A DNA stretch of 64,000 bases from Roseovarius faecimaris (GCF_009762325.1 NZ_CP034348.1:2734501-2798500); one strand, 5' to 3'; positions 1 to 9,084 are shown, counted from the stretch's first letter. The notes: generated from the sequence alone by a model not told the origin. Translations and numbers: made by a program.

Positions 1-1008
1 TGAAGACCCGCAACGGATAATCGCCCGCCGCGCGGCCTCAAAGGCCTGCCGGGCCGCCGTGCCGCTGCCGCCTTCCGACCCGATCATGCGGATCGTGCCG
101 ATATTGGGCTTGCCGTCCTCGGCCATCTGAACGCTCACCACCACAGTGGTCTGCAACGCCTCGGAACTGAGCGACCCCACGTTCCAGCATTTCTCCACCG
201 CGACCCGGAGCGCATCCTTCTCGCCGGCGGTCAACGGCGGTCCGCTGGGCGCGCGCTGCGTCTCGCCGCCGCTGTTGCCCAGCGCCTCGGCCAGCGCGTC
301 ATTGACGGCGGTATCGGGTTGACTGCTCTCGGCGGGCTCTTCGGTTGGCTGCGGGCGGCTGGGCCGTGTCTTGGGCCGGACCGAACGCGTCGGGGCGGAC
401 TGCGCCGGCTCTTCGGCCTCGGTCACGATCTCGGTGGTGGCCTCTTCCTCGGCGCTCTGCTCGGTCTCCTCGCGGGGTATCTCCGCGGCCTCGTCCGGCG
501 CGGTCTCGGGTTGGGTCACGTCGTCAATGCGCACATCCGGCTCGGGCTGGGCCACGGGCTCGGGCGCCACACGCTCTGCCGGGCGCGGCTGCGGGCGCAC
601 GGCGTCATCGGGCAAAAGCACCGCCACATCTTCCGACGGCGGCTCCAGCACGGGCGGATCATCCGACACCTCCGCCTCGGGCAGTGGCGCCGGTTCTGTC
701 ACCTCGGGCGTGTCGTCCACCGTGGCAGGCTCGGCCACTTCGGGCTCCACCTGCTCGGGGGCTGTGTCGGGTGTGGCGGCAATATCGGGGGTCTCTTCCT
801 CGGGTTCAGGCGCTTCGGGCGTCACGATCTCCGAGGTCGCCTCAGGGCTTTGCTGCGGCGCGATCAGGGCGGCATATTCCTCGGACGAAATCGCCGTCAC
901 CTCGGTCACCTCGAACGGCAGCGGCTCGGCGGTGAAGACACCGCCAAGAATCGCCCAGCCGATCAGGCCGATATGGCCCGCGCCCGAGATATACTGCCCT
1001 GTATTCAT
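1..1008 (-). CDS. tolA: TolA, cell envelope protein of the Tol-Pal system (C-terminus cut by window edge)
   Basis: TolA bridges the inner-membrane TolQR motor to the periplasm and outer membrane during division. The ATG at 1008 opens a frame whose N-terminus carries a hydrophobic stretch (roughly residues 8-27, GHIGLIGWAILGGVF). A long acidic, Pro/Glu/Ala-rich linker follows. The C-terminal part has the TolA/TonB-like run with WNVGSLSSEAL and VVVSVQMAEDGKP. The gene continues past base 1, so its stop is not visible. It starts 10 bases after the tolR stop, so it is co-transcribed with tolQR. The Glu/Pro-rich linker instead of an Ala/Lys helix is usual in alphaproteobacterial TolA as far as I know. 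The identification rests on order and architecture. Confidence 0.85.
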   Translation of the reverse strand, partial: MNTGQYISGAGHIGLIGWAILGGVFTAEPLPFEVTEVTAISSEEYAALIAPQQSPEATSEIVTPEAPEPEEETPDIAATPDTAPEQVEPEVAEPATVDDTPEVTEPAPLPEAEVSDDPPVLEPPSEDVAVLLPDDAVRPQPRPAERVAPEPVAQPEPDVRIDDVTQPETAPDEAAEIPREETEQSAEEEATTEIVTEAEEPAQSAPTRSVRPKTRPSRPQPTEEPAESSQPDTAVNDALAEALGNSGGETQRAPSGPPLTAGEKDALRVAVEKCWNVGSLSSEALQTTVVVSVQMAEDGKPNIGTIRMIGSEGGSGTAARQAFEAARRAIIRCGSS

Positions 1009-1018
1009 CGCCTCCGGC

Positions 1019-1492
1019 TCAGCCGTCCTGCTCGTCGAGCGACGGCCCGCCGGTATCCGTCACCAACCCGATATTGGAGAACCCACCGCGGTTGAGCGCG
1101 CCCATCACCTGCATCACATCCGCATAGGGCACAGCCCCGTCGGCGCGCAGGAACACCCGGCTCCCCTCTCGCTCGGCGGCAATGGCGCGCAGCCGGTTCA
1201 CCAGCTCGTCGCGGGCCACTTCGGTGGTCTGGATCATCACCACGCCGTCGGCGGTCACCGTCACGGTCAGCGGCTCTTCCTGCTCACCGGGCAGGGCGTT
1301 GGCTGCCGTCTTGGGCAGCTCGACCGGCACGCCCACCGTCATCAGCGGCGCGGCCACCATGAAAATGATCAGAAGCACAAGCATCACATCCACGAAGGGC
1401 GTGACGTTGATCTCCGACATCGGGCGGCTGCGGCCCCGACCCCTGCGGCGTCGGCTGCCTCCGTCCGATTTCTGAACGACACCGGCCCCCAT
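1019..1492 (-). CDS. tolR: TolR, Tol-Pal proton-motive motor subunit
   Basis: This is an ExbD/TolR family protein of 157 residues. It couples proton flow through the TolQR complex to movement of TolA. A basic N-terminus (RRRGRGRSR) is followed by the family signature MSEINVTPFVDVMLVLLIIF. The Asp in FVDVMLVLL is the expected membrane-embedded proton-carrying residue. The periplasmic domain contains VELPKTAA and the conserved end motif VMGALNRGGFSNIGLVTD. The start lies 3 bases after the tolQ stop, so the two are almost certainly translated from one message. Confidence 0.95.
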   Translation of the reverse strand: MGAGVVQKSDGGSRRRRGRGRSRPMSEINVTPFVDVMLVLLIIFMVAAPLMTVGVPVELPKTAANALPGEQEEPLTVTVTADGVVMIQTTEVARDELVNRLRAIAAEREGSRVFLRADGAVPYADVMQVMGALNRGGFSNIGLVTDTGGPSLDEQDG

Positions 1493-1495
1493 CGC

Positions 1496-2191
1496 TCAGC
1501 TGTCCAACTGGCGGCTGAGGATCGTCGCGAACTCATCGGCAAAGGCCTCATAACCTGCCACGATCCGGTCCGCATCCGAGCTCAGCTTGTTGTAGAAAAC
1601 CACCGCCGGGATCGCCGCAAGAAGGCCCAGGCCCGTGGCCAGAAGCGCCTCGGCGATGCCGGGTGCGACCACGGCAAGGTTGGTGCTTTGCTGCTCGGCG
1701 ATCTCGATAAAGGCATTCATGATGCCCCAGACCGTCCCGAAGAGACCCACGAACGGCGCGGTGGAGCCGATTGTCGCCAGAACGGTCAGCCCGCTTTGCA
1801 GGCTCTCGCTTTCCTTCGCGATCGCCACATCCATCGACCGGTCGATCCGCGCCGTGGCCCCGGCGATCAGCCCGCCATCCTGCCGGTGACTGCGCCGCCA
1901 TTCCATCATGCCCGCCGCAAACACCTTCTCAGACTGCCCGTCCGGATCGGGGCCGATCACGTCGAACAGCTCGTCCAGCGGCTCACCCGACCAGAACTTG
2001 CGGTCGAACACCTCGGCCTCACGCCGCGCTGCGCGGTAGACGATGAGCTTCTGAATGATGATCGACCAGCCCCAGAACGAGGCCACGGTCAGCATGATCA
2101 TCACGAGTTTCACGATAAGGGTGGCGCGCTGAAATAGTGCCCACAGGGAGTAATCAAACTCCTGCGCCAGTGCCAGGGTTTCTGCTTCCAT
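1496..2191 (-). CDS. tolQ: TolQ, Tol-Pal motor channel subunit
   Basis: This is a MotA/TolQ/ExbB family protein of 231 residues with three membrane segments: about residues 19-40 (ATLIVKLVMIMLTVASFWGW), 137-160 (LTVLATIGSTAPFVGLFGTV) and 178-200 (GIAEALLATGLGLLAAIPAVV). The second and third contain the conserved polar residues that form the proton path. It is the first gene of the tolQRA run. About 114 bases separate it from ybgC, with a small dyad TAGGC-N6-GCCTA at 2237-2252 in the gap. Confidence 0.95.
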   Translation of the reverse strand: MEAETLALAQEFDYSLWALFQRATLIVKLVMIMLTVASFWGWSIIIQKLIVYRAARREAEVFDRKFWSGEPLDELFDVIGPDPDGQSEKVFAAGMMEWRRSHRQDGGLIAGATARIDRSMDVAIAKESESLQSGLTVLATIGSTAPFVGLFGTVWGIMNAFIEIAEQQSTNLAVVAPGIAEALLATGLGLLAAIPAVVFYNKLSSDADRIVAGYEAFADEFATILSRQLDS

Positions 2192-2305
2192 CTGCCTGCT
2201 CTTTTTGTGTTGGCCGGTGCGTTGCGGCCTTAATTGTAGGCAAAATAGCCTATTTAAAGGGGGAAAGCCAACATGAACCGCATCAGGGCAGCGAAAAACG
2301 CGTGC

Positions 2306-2695
2306 CTAGTGGACCATCTGGCGGATATTCGCCGGTAGGCGTACCGGCTGACCGGCTGCATTCAGACACACGATGGTAACAACCGCGCTGAACAGCAGCT
2401 GCCCGTCGCGGTGCAGTTCCTGCTCCATCACCAGACGCGCGCCACTCACGCTTTGCGTCCGCGTGGTCACGCTCAGCCGGTCGTCAAACCGCGCCGACGC
2501 GTGATAATCGGCCTCCACCCGGCGCACGGCGAACACCACGCCATCGTCGTCGCGCATGGCGTTCTGATCAATCCCCAACTGGCGCACCCAGTCGCTGCGC
2601 GCACGCTCTATGTATTTGAGGTAATTGGCATAATAGACAATGCCTGCCATATCGGTGTCTTCATAATAGACGCGGATGTCGAACTGGTGGCTCAT
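2306..2695 (-). CDS. ybgC: YbgC-type acyl-CoA thioesterase of the Tol-Pal cluster
   Basis: This is a 129-residue hotdog-fold thioesterase. The N-terminal signature FDIRVYYEDTDMAGIVYYAN contains the catalytic Asp of the YbgC/4-hydroxybenzoyl-CoA thioesterase family. The length is typical. YbgC conventionally begins the tol-pal operon, and it does so here, upstream of tolQ in the same direction. In other bacteria it hydrolyses short-chain acyl-CoAs or interacts with phospholipid enzymes. The actual substrate here cannot be read from sequence. Confidence 0.92.
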   Translation of the reverse strand: MSHQFDIRVYYEDTDMAGIVYYANYLKYIERARSDWVRQLGIDQNAMRDDDGVVFAVRRVEADYHASARFDDRLSVTTRTQSVSGARLVMEQELHRDGQLLFSAVVTIVCLNAAGQPVRLPANIRQMVH

Positions 2696-2771
2696 AGGAA
2701 GACCCTACTGCGCGCGCATCGCGGGTGGCAAGCGCCGGAATGTGAGTATTTTGACCAGGAAGAAGCGGGGG

Positions 2772-3332
2772 TCAGCCGTTCGGAATGCAGGTGAAGGGAT
2801 AACTCGCCAGGTCGGAATAGAGCGGGCCCTCGGGTGTCAGCTGCGAGGCATAAAGGCCCAGATGGCACGGAAAGAAAGGCGGCGCGCTAAACCCCGAGGC
2901 CGTGTTGAGAAATGCCGCAACACCGGATGCAAGGCCATCGGGTTGCTGATGCGGCAGCCGCGCGAGGGTGATATGCGGGCGGAAGCGTTCGCGCGGCAGA
3001 TCGATCCCGGCACGGCGCACGCATGTGTGGACAGCGGCGCGCAGATCGACCAGCGGTTTGGTCTTGTCCAGCGCCGCAAAGATCAGGCGCGGCCTGCGCC
3101 CGCCAAACGCATCCAGCCCGGTGATGCGCAGCTCGGGCGCAGGCATGGCGATCTCCGACAGCGCCTCATGCAGTGCCTCAAGCCGCGTCTCGGGCTGATC
3201 GTCGAGAAAGGCGAGCGTCACATGCATGTTCTCGGAGGGCACATGGCGCCCATAGCGCAGCCCTGCCTGCACCTCTTCCAGCGCGTCGCGTACCTCTTCG
3301 GGCAAGGCGAGTGCCACAAAGGCCCGCATCAC
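2772..3332 (-). CDS. thpR: RNA 2',3'-cyclic phosphodiesterase (2'-5' RNA ligase family)
   Basis: This 186-residue protein has the two HxTx motifs that define the 2H phosphoesterase superfamily: HVTL near residue 37 and HITL near residue 120. The N-terminus MRAFVALALPEEVRDAL is typical of ThpR/LigT. These enzymes open 2',3'-cyclic phosphates on RNA. It overlaps the following LysM/solute-binding gene by 4 bases, so the two are translationally coupled, although no functional link is apparent. Confidence 0.88.
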   Translation of the reverse strand: MMRAFVALALPEEVRDALEEVQAGLRYGRHVPSENMHVTLAFLDDQPETRLEALHEALSEIAMPAPELRITGLDAFGGRRPRLIFAALDKTKPLVDLRAAVHTCVRRAGIDLPRERFRPHITLARLPHQQPDGLASGVAAFLNTASGFSAPPFFPCHLGLYASQLTPEGPLYSDLASYPFTCIPNG

Positions 3333-4345
3333 TTCAGCCGGTCCCAGAAGATTTCCAGATGCTTGTTGACGATCTCCTGATAGCGCCCGCTCTCGCGCAG
3401 CGCCTCAAGCCCGGCATTGATGCGATAGAGATGCGTCGTGCCACGCCAATGGGTCTTGGAAATGACCACATACAGGTTCTCGCGGCTCAGCGGCCGGTCG
3501 ATGGGAACAACGCGACCGCGCAACCCCATAGTCACGATCTTGGTCGCCCCCAGAAAGACATTGACCGTCACCGCATCCACCTCGCCCTGCATCAGCGCCT
3601 CAAAGCAGGCCTCGGGGCTGTCGGGCTGTACCAGCGTGATCTTGCCTTCGGATAACCAGCGGCGATCCGCACGGTCCAGATCATGGGTGAAATACCCCGC
3701 CGGACGGCAGAGCGTTCGGCCCGGAATATCGGCATCGCTGTCATAGACCAGCGCGCTGTCCTCGCGCTTGAACAGCATGATCGGCAAATCCATCAGCGGC
3801 TCGGAAAAGTGAAACCGGGCGCAAAGCTCGTTTTCGGGCAGCTCTGTGCAATCCGGTTTCAGCCAGGGAAAGCCCATGTCATAGGTCTTGTCATCCAGAA
3901 GCGGAAACAGGTGCTGCCCCCAGTCACCCTCCCAGACCACCTCGTAGGGCACCGGCGACGGGCTGAGCTCAAGTGCGGCATTCACCAGCTCCGTCACCAT
4001 GCCCTCCCCGGGCCAGCTTTTGTCGACAAAGGGCGCGTAATTCCCGCCGGTCAGCAGCACCATCCCGGCACCGGCCTGCCTGAGCGGCGTCGCATCCGGC
4101 TCCGCATGGTCCGCCGGGCAGGGAATATAGACATCCAGACCGGGCGCGAGGCTGTCGATCCCGCCCAGAGCATCCTGGTTGGAATAGTAGATCAACGTCC
4201 ACTTCTCGCGGTCCTCGTAATGCTGCTCGGCAATGGAAAAAAGCGTATCGCCCGGCTGCACCTTGTAGGTGACATCGCAAAGCGCCAGCACCGCGCCGGG
4301 CCAGAGCAGACACATAAACGCCGCGATGCCAGATGCCACACGCAT
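3329..4345 (-). CDS. Periplasmic LysM domain plus family-3-like solute-binding domain protein (copy 2)
   Basis: This is a secreted protein of 338 residues. A signal peptide (MRVASGIAAFMCLLWPGAVLA) is followed by one LysM motif (about residues 27-75, YKVQPGDTLFSIAEQHYED...). Next comes an extracellular amino-acid-type solute-binding domain opening with LLTGGNYAPFVDKSWPGEGM and ending in the usual IVNKHLEIFWDRL. It is a tandem paralogue of the gene at 4345-5421, sharing blocks such as GRTLCRPAGYFTHDLDRADR and DRRWLSEG. LysM suggests tethering to peptidoglycan. The solute-binding fold lacks any neighbouring permease here, so it may act as a sensor or binding protein. The fused role is inference. 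Confidence 0.75.
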   Translation of the reverse strand: MRVASGIAAFMCLLWPGAVLALCDVTYKVQPGDTLFSIAEQHYEDREKWTLIYYSNQDALGGIDSLAPGLDVYIPCPADHAEPDATPLRQAGAGMVLLTGGNYAPFVDKSWPGEGMVTELVNAALELSPSPVPYEVVWEGDWGQHLFPLLDDKTYDMGFPWLKPDCTELPENELCARFHFSEPLMDLPIMLFKREDSALVYDSDADIPGRTLCRPAGYFTHDLDRADRRWLSEGKITLVQPDSPEACFEALMQGEVDAVTVNVFLGATKIVTMGLRGRVVPIDRPLSRENLYVVISKTHWRGTTHLYRINAGLEALRESGRYQEIVNKHLEIFWDRLK

Positions 4346-5421
4346 CAGAACTCTGCCCAGACGCGGGTCATATGGGTATCGATGATGTGTTGATAGACGC
4401 CGTTCTGCTTGATTGCGCGCAGCCCCTCATTGATCATGGTCAGTAGCGCATCCGCGTCCGGGTGGGTCTTGTGCACGAGCACATGCAACCCCTCGATGGC
4501 CAGCGGACGCGGCGCCACCTGCACCTTGTCCTTCAGGCCCAGATCCCTGATCGCCGCTCGTCCCGTGAATTCGTTAAGCACAACGCCATCCACCTCGCCC
4601 GCCACCAGCATCGCAAAGCAATCGGCCACCGCAACCGGCTGTTTCAGCACCACCTGCCCCTCCGAGAGCCAGCGCCGGTCCGGCCGGTCAAGCTGATGCG
4701 TGGCATAGCCCGCGGGACGGCACAGCGTCCTGCCGCGCATATCCGCATCCTCGTCATAACGCATCGGTGTCGCGCTGGAGACAAACAGGATCATCAGCAT
4801 TTCAAACATCGGATCGGAAAACAGAAAATTGGCGCAGCGATACTCCTCCGGCGTGCTTTCGCAATCGGGCCGGATCCAGGGAAACCCCATATCCAGAAGC
4901 GCATTCGACAAAAGCGGCTCCAGATGAGAGCCCCATCCCTCAACCCAGTGGATCGCGTACCCCTGTGGCGGGTCCGCCTGCCTCATCGCTGCATTGACCA
5001 CATCGGCGAGAATACCGCCATTGGGCAGATCCCTGTCGGTGAAGGGGGCATAATCCGACGCGGTCATCAGGTTGATCCTGCTCCGGGTCGCGGCGGTGCC
5101 GGGCTCGACTGTCAATGCCGCGCTGGTGGCGGTGACATTGCTCAGCGTGACGCCCCCGTCCAGCCCCGCCGGACGCCCGTCGATACAGCCCAGCCACAGG
5201 CGCATCCCGGCATGGATCCGATCCGGATCCTCACCGATCGCAGCAAGGTTGTTGGCATGGATCGCCGTCCACATCCCCGCGTTCTTGTAAAGCCGGTCCG
5301 CAATGAGCGAGAGGCTCTCGCCGCGCTTCACGGTATAGCTGCCACCACAGCCCTGCGCGGCCACGGGTGCTGCCAGACACGCCAGAACAGCAAAAATCAG
5401 GCCAGAAACGGTATGGCGCAT
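4345..5421 (-). CDS. Periplasmic LysM domain plus family-3-like solute-binding domain protein (copy 1)
   Basis: This is a protein of about 358 residues. I chose the ATG at 5421 because it begins a clear signal peptide (MRHTVSGLIFAVLACLAAPVAAQ) and is preceded by a G-rich ribosome-binding stretch. The frame extends further upstream without a sensible leader. LysM follows (SYTVKRGESLSLIADRLYKN), then a solute-binding domain starting LMTASDYAPFTDRDLPNGG. The stop overlaps the start of the second copy by one base. Conserved cysteines occur in the shared DCxxTPEEYRCxNFLFSDPMFE-like region, which suggests a disulfide-bonded periplasmic fold. Confidence 0.75.
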   Translation of the reverse strand: MRHTVSGLIFAVLACLAAPVAAQGCGGSYTVKRGESLSLIADRLYKNAGMWTAIHANNLAAIGEDPDRIHAGMRLWLGCIDGRPAGLDGGVTLSNVTATSAALTVEPGTAATRSRINLMTASDYAPFTDRDLPNGGILADVVNAAMRQADPPQGYAIHWVEGWGSHLEPLLSNALLDMGFPWIRPDCESTPEEYRCANFLFSDPMFEMLMILFVSSATPMRYDEDADMRGRTLCRPAGYATHQLDRPDRRWLSEGQVVLKQPVAVADCFAMLVAGEVDGVVLNEFTGRAAIRDLGLKDKVQVAPRPLAIEGLHVLVHKTHPDADALLTMINEGLRAIKQNGVYQHIIDTHMTRVWAEF

Positions 5422-5544
5422 ACGTGTACCCCCAACATGTAGGGGGACTAAGGCCAAACTTGCCCTTTCGGTCAAGATCAGCGGCAAAGAAAAATGTGGA
5501 TAACTTGGCCCCTGCGCGGCCGATTGCGGCAGCGGCGGAAAGGA

Positions 5545-6180
5545 TCACAAGCTGCCGAGCGCCTGAACCCGGGCATAAAGGCGCAGCGCCTGGGATGCCT
5601 CCTGCGACATCGGTGGCAGGACGGGATCATACGCCGCGCGGATCACGTTTCCGATATCGGGGCGCAGGATCACCGGGCCACTTCCCGGCACCACGGCCAG
5701 CGGCGAGCTGTCGCGAAAGGCCATGTCCGACCATAGCAGGATGGTCTGAACGCTCTGGCTCAGGGCAAGGGTCTCGGCCGGTACCGCGCTCAGCTCTGCA
5801 TCCATCCGCAGAAACACAAACGCCGCCTTGATCGCCCCGTCCTCGTCAAAGCGGAAAATCCGGTACTGATTGGCCTCCGCCGCTTTCAGCCTGTCCACCA
5901 GCGGCCCGAGATCGGGGATCAGCCGGTCGAGATCGGGCAGTTCGGTCAACTCGTCCCATTCGCGGAAGAAAAAGAGCATCAGGTTCGCACCCAGCTCCGG
6001 ATCGGTTTCAGCCATGCTGTGCGATGCCAGCGCCACAACCGCCTCGATCGCGCCCTTGACGATCTCCAACGTGGCATCGTCGACGCCAAAGACGATCGGC
6101 GCAATCGGACGGCCCCAGCGGGCAAAGAGGAAATCGCCATCGGCACGGGTGAAGAGGGCTTCGATGTCGTCAGGGGTCAT
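5545..6180 (-). CDS. Conserved-looking hypothetical protein
   Basis: This is a 211-residue soluble protein with no signal peptide or membrane segment. It opens MTPDDIEALFTRADGDFLFARWGRPIAPIVFGVDD and contains FFFREWDEL and a Pro-rich end. I do not recognise a named domain. It lies downstream of ruvB in the same direction and 124 bases upstream of the LysM paralogues. A pair of palindromes separates it from ruvB, so it probably has its own promoter. Good codon use and the absence of a better overlapping frame support it as real. Confidence 0.65.
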   Translation of the reverse strand: MTPDDIEALFTRADGDFLFARWGRPIAPIVFGVDDATLEIVKGAIEAVVALASHSMAETDPELGANLMLFFFREWDELTELPDLDRLIPDLGPLVDRLKAAEANQYRIFRFDEDGAIKAAFVFLRMDAELSAVPAETLALSQSVQTILLWSDMAFRDSSPLAVVPGSGPVILRPDIGNVIRAAYDPVLPPMSQEASQALRLYARVQALGSL

Positions 6181-6243
6181 GTCACGGCTCCGGATGATCT
6201 GTGCGGCGGTATTGGACCAAGCAGACGCTCAGGTCCAGAGCAC

Positions 6244-6294
6244 AGAAAATTCGTACGAATTTTCTCATCCCAAGATTTTTCGTACGAAAAATCT
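6244..6294. repeat. Double palindromic element (TTCGTACGAA core), 3' of ruvB
   Basis: There are two perfect 22-base palindromes, 6244-6265 (arms AGAAAATTCGT) and 6273-6294 (arms AGATTTTTCGT), separated by 7 bases. The pair begins 28 bases after the ruvB stop. The same pair with the same 7-base spacing but a different spacer sequence is found at 11945-11995, and one unit at 32891-32912. Position suggests transcription termination or a REP-like element. Confidence 0.85.
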
Positions 6295-6321
6295 CACCCT
6301 TCCCCGCACGAATGTCGGCAC

Positions 6322-7350
6322 TCACCCTTCGAAGAGATCGCTCTGCGGGGTCGGCCCCGGAGCGGCCAGCCCCAGATGCTGCCAGCCCCGCTGCGCCAGC
6401 ATCCGCCCGCGTGGCGTGCGCTGGATCAGCCCCTGTTGCAACAGGAACGGCTCGATCACTTCCTCCAGCGCGTCCCGGCTTTCGCTGAGCGCCGCGCTCA
6501 GCGTCTCGATCCCGACCGGACCGCCCTGATACGCCTCCGCAATGAGCCGCAAATACCGCCGATCCGCCCCGTCGAGCCCCAGATGATCCACACCCAGCCG
6601 TGTCAGCGCGTTGTCGGCCAGCGCCTGCGTGATACGCCCGTCGCCTTCGACCACCGCGAAATCCACCACCCGCCGCAGCAAACGGCCCGCGATCCGCGGC
6701 GTGCCTCGTGATCGGCGCGCAATCTCCATCGCGCCCGCCTCCTCCGCCGGGGCCTGCATCAGCGCGGCATTGCGCGTGACAATCTCGTGCAACTCCTCGA
6801 CCGTATAGAATTGCAGCCGGGTCGGTATGCCGAACCGGTCCCGCAGAGGCGTCGTCAGCAGGCCCAGCCGCGTCGTCGCTCCCACCAGAGTGAAGGGCTG
6901 CAACTCGATCCTCACCGTGCGCGCGGCAGGGCCCTCACCTATCACCAGATCAAGCTCGAAATCCTCAAGCGCCGGGTAAAGCACCTCCTCCACTGCCGGG
7001 TTCAGGCGGTGGATCTCGTCGATGAACAGAACATCATGTCGTTCCAGATTGGTCAGGATCGCAGCCAGATCCCCGGCCTTGGCCAGCACCGGCCCCGACG
7101 TCATGCGAAAGCCAACCCCAAGCTCGCGTGCCACGATCTGCGCCAATGTCGTCTTGCCCAGCCCTGGCGGGCCATGAAACAACGTGTGATCCATCGCCTC
7201 GCCACGCTGCCGCGCGGACTGGATGAACACCCGCAGGTTGGCCCGTGCCTCGGCCTGCCCGATGAAATCGTCCAGTGTCTGCGGCCGCAAGGCGCGATCG
7301 GCATCCTCGGGCAGCGGCTCCGGGCGCAGGGTGGGATCCGAACCAACCAT
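6322..7350 (-). CDS. ruvB: Holliday junction branch migration ATPase RuvB
   Basis: RuvB is the hexameric AAA+ motor that drives branch migration with RuvA. The protein has 342 residues. Visible motifs are the N-terminal [12 protein letters not shown], Walker [10 protein letters not shown], Walker [10 protein letters not shown], sensor 1 GATTRLG and the winged-helix C-terminus ending [15 protein letters not shown]. It follows ruvA by 3 bases. The order ruvC-ruvA-ruvB on one strand is the standard arrangement. Confidence 0.97.
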   Translation of the reverse strand: MVGSDPTLRPEPLPEDADRALRPQTLDDFIGQAEARANLRVFIQSARQRGEAMDHTLFHGPPGLGKTTLAQIVARELGVGFRMTSGPVLAKAGDLAAILTNLERHDVLFIDEIHRLNPAVEEVLYPALEDFELDLVIGEGPAARTVRIELQPFTLVGATTRLGLLTTPLRDRFGIPTRLQFYTVEELHEIVTRNAALMQAPAEEAGAMEIARRSRGTPRIAGRLLRRVVDFAVVEGDGRITQALADNALTRLGVDHLGLDGADRRYLRLIAEAYQGGPVGIETLSAALSESRDALEEVIEPFLLQQGLIQRTPRGRMLAQRGWQHLGLAAPGPTPQSDLFEG

Positions 7351-7353
7351 CCC

Positions 7354-8016
7354 CTAGCCTTTCGGTGCCAGAAGTTTCAACGCGGCCCGGATCAGCCCAC
7401 CCGTGTCGGCCTCGGGTGCCTCGCCCGCCGCCTGTGCGACCGCTCCCGCCGCCTCGCCCGGGGCGTATCCCAGATTGGTCAGCGCCGAAAGCGCCTCGGC
7501 CTGCGCGCTTGCGTTGCCCGGCGCTGCGGCCTGCGCCGGAACGGTCACAGGCTCAACCACTTCCGCGGCGCCGCTATCGTGAAGGGGTGCGGGGGTGGCG
7601 CCCATGGCCATCACCTCCGGTGCCTTGTCCTTCAGTTCCATCACCACGCGCTGCGCCGTCTTGGGACCAATCCCCTTGGCCGCCTTTACCGCGTTCCAGT
7701 CGCCCAATGCAATCGCGCGGCCCACCCCGTCGGGGCCCAGCGTGCCCAGGATCGCCAGGGACGCCTTCGCCCCGACCCCGTTGATCGACATCAGCAGACG
7801 GTGCCATTCCTTCTCGGTCAATGTGGTGAAGCCGAAAAGCTGCAGATTGTCCTCGCGCACCAGAAGGTCGGTATAAAGCGCCGTATGCTCCCCAATTCCG
7901 GGCAAGGCGGCCAGAGTGCGCTCTGAGCAATAGACCAGATACCCCACGCCGCGCACGTCGATCAGCACGTGATCGGACGCGCGATAGTCAATCCGTCCGG
8001 CGATACGGCCAATCAT
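7354..8016 (-). CDS. ruvA: Holliday junction-binding protein RuvA
   Basis: The protein has 220 residues and starts at the ATG at 8016 ([20 protein letters not shown]). The open frame runs further upstream, but that part reads antisense to nothing useful and overlaps ruvC. Tetramerisation domain I has the OB fold (residues 1-63). Domain II has the helix-hairpin-helix pairs [14 protein letters not shown] and [16 protein letters not shown]. The acidic Ala-rich linker and domain III ([12 protein letters not shown]) complete the family layout. The start overlaps the ruvC stop by 4 bases. Confidence 0.95.
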   Translation of the reverse strand: MIGRIAGRIDYRASDHVLIDVRGVGYLVYCSERTLAALPGIGEHTALYTDLLVREDNLQLFGFTTLTEKEWHRLLMSINGVGAKASLAILGTLGPDGVGRAIALGDWNAVKAAKGIGPKTAQRVVMELKDKAPEVMAMGATPAPLHDSGAAEVVEPVTVPAQAAAPGNASAQAEALSALTNLGYAPGEAAGAVAQAAGEAPEADTGGLIRAALKLLAPKG

Positions 8017-8513
8017 GCGCGCACCTGCCGCGCCGCTGTCACCTGCGGCGCGCGTGCGTGATGCGCGTGACAGATCGCAATAGCCAGCGCATCGGCCGCA
8101 TCCGGCCCGGCCAGGTCCACCCCCGGCAACTGCACCTTGACCATATGCATCACCTGGGCCTTGTCCGCATGGCCCACGCCAACGACGGTTTTCTTGACCT
8201 TGTTCGGGGCATACTCCCCCACCTCCAGCCCGAATTGCGCAGGCACCAGCATGGCAATCCCGCGCGCCTGACCAAGCTTGAGCGTGGCCACGCCATCCTT
8301 GTTGACGAAGGTCTGTTCCACCGCGGCCATATCCGGCGCAAACCGGGTGAACACATCGCTCAGTTGCTGATGCAGGCGCAAGAGCCGCTCGGCCAAGCTG
8401 CCATCGCCCGAGGCACAGACCCCGTTTGCCACATGGCTGAGCCGGTTCCCGGAGATCTCCAGAACCCCCCATCCGAGGTATCGAAGCCCCGGGTCAATCC
8501 CGATCACCCGCAT
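8013..8513 (-). CDS. ruvC: Holliday junction endonuclease RuvC
   Basis: RuvC resolves Holliday junctions after RuvAB branch migration. The protein has 166 residues. The catalytic acidic residues are in their usual contexts: the N-terminal Asp in [15 protein letters not shown], the Glu in [11 protein letters not shown], and the Asp in [16 protein letters not shown]. It is the first gene of ruvCAB. The non-coding stretch upstream (8514-8828) separates it from the divergent DUF1127 gene. Confidence 0.96.
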   Translation of the reverse strand: MRVIGIDPGLRYLGWGVLEISGNRLSHVANGVCASGDGSLAERLLRLHQQLSDVFTRFAPDMAAVEQTFVNKDGVATLKLGQARGIAMLVPAQFGLEVGEYAPNKVKKTVVGVGHADKAQVMHMVKVQLPGVDLAGPDAADALAIAICHAHHARAPQVTAARQVRA

Positions 8514-8689
8514 GTCCTGGCCCTGCTCGTTTCGCCCTTTTGCACATGGCTAGCACGAAACAAGAACAAACGCCAAGCAGAATGCGCCGACTTCAGGCCC
8601 CGCGCCTGTGGCAGATGCGCCACGCAGAACCGGTCCAAACGGGGAGGTGCGCCCGCTCAAATCCCATAAAAACATTGTTTTACAATAAG

Positions 8690-8734
8690 TTGCATAATTT
8701 GATCAGATATGCAATCGCTGCATAGTGGCTATGC
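8690..8734. promoter_or_regulatory. Dyads in the upstream region of the DUF1127 gene
   Basis: The gene-free stretch 8514-8828 between ruvC and the DUF1127 gene is clearly AT-richer in its middle part. It holds two dyads. TTGCATA (8690-8696) and TATGCAA (8708-8714) are perfect arms around an 11-base spacer. GCATAG (8720-8725) and CTATGC (8729-8734) flank TGG. Each looks like an operator or a leader hairpin for the plus-strand gene at 8829. The binding protein cannot be named. Nothing else recognisable is seen in this stretch. Confidence 0.5.
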
Positions 8735-8828
8735 GAAAATCTCTCCTTGTCAGGTTTCAGCCGCCCTCCTATCTGCCGCCTCAGAGAACGAAACGCGCAA
8801 CTTCGCACCACTTGAAGGAATTCGAACT

Positions 8829-9029
8829 ATGGCAGTCACAGACTTCGCCCGCAGCGCCGTCGCACCGGCTGGCCTTTTCGCCGGTCTGTTCGGCAAAATC
8901 GCAACCGTCTACACCGCATGGGCCACCGAGCGCCAGACCCGCGCTGCCCTGTCGCGCCTGTCGGACCGTGAACTGGAAGATATCGGCCTGTGCCGTGGCG
9001 ACATCGATTTCGTGGCGCGCAGCCTCTGA
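8829..9029 (+). CDS. DUF1127 small arginine-rich protein
   Basis: The protein has 66 residues. The ATG at 8829 is preceded by AAGGAATT, a plausible ribosome-binding site. The frame is open further upstream but without a better start. The C-terminal DUF1127 motif reads RAALSRLSDRELEDIGLCRGDIDFVA. Proteins of this family in alphaproteobacteria have been linked to RNA turnover and to phosphate, carbon or stress responses. The gene stands alone, with its own upstream dyads and a strong terminator, consistent with a separately regulated short transcript. Confidence 0.88.
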   Translation: MAVTDFARSAVAPAGLFAGLFGKIATVYTAWATERQTRAALSRLSDRELEDIGLCRGDIDFVARSL

Positions 9030-9084
9030 ACCGGAATACGCTGCGGCGATATCCGGCCCGGCCGGATGTGGCTGACGGACACGA

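Noticed and set aside
371..2137. 588-residue plus-strand open frame
   Set aside because: It is antisense to tolA, tolR and tolQ. The Ser/Gly- and then His/Arg-rich composition is a GC-skew artefact.
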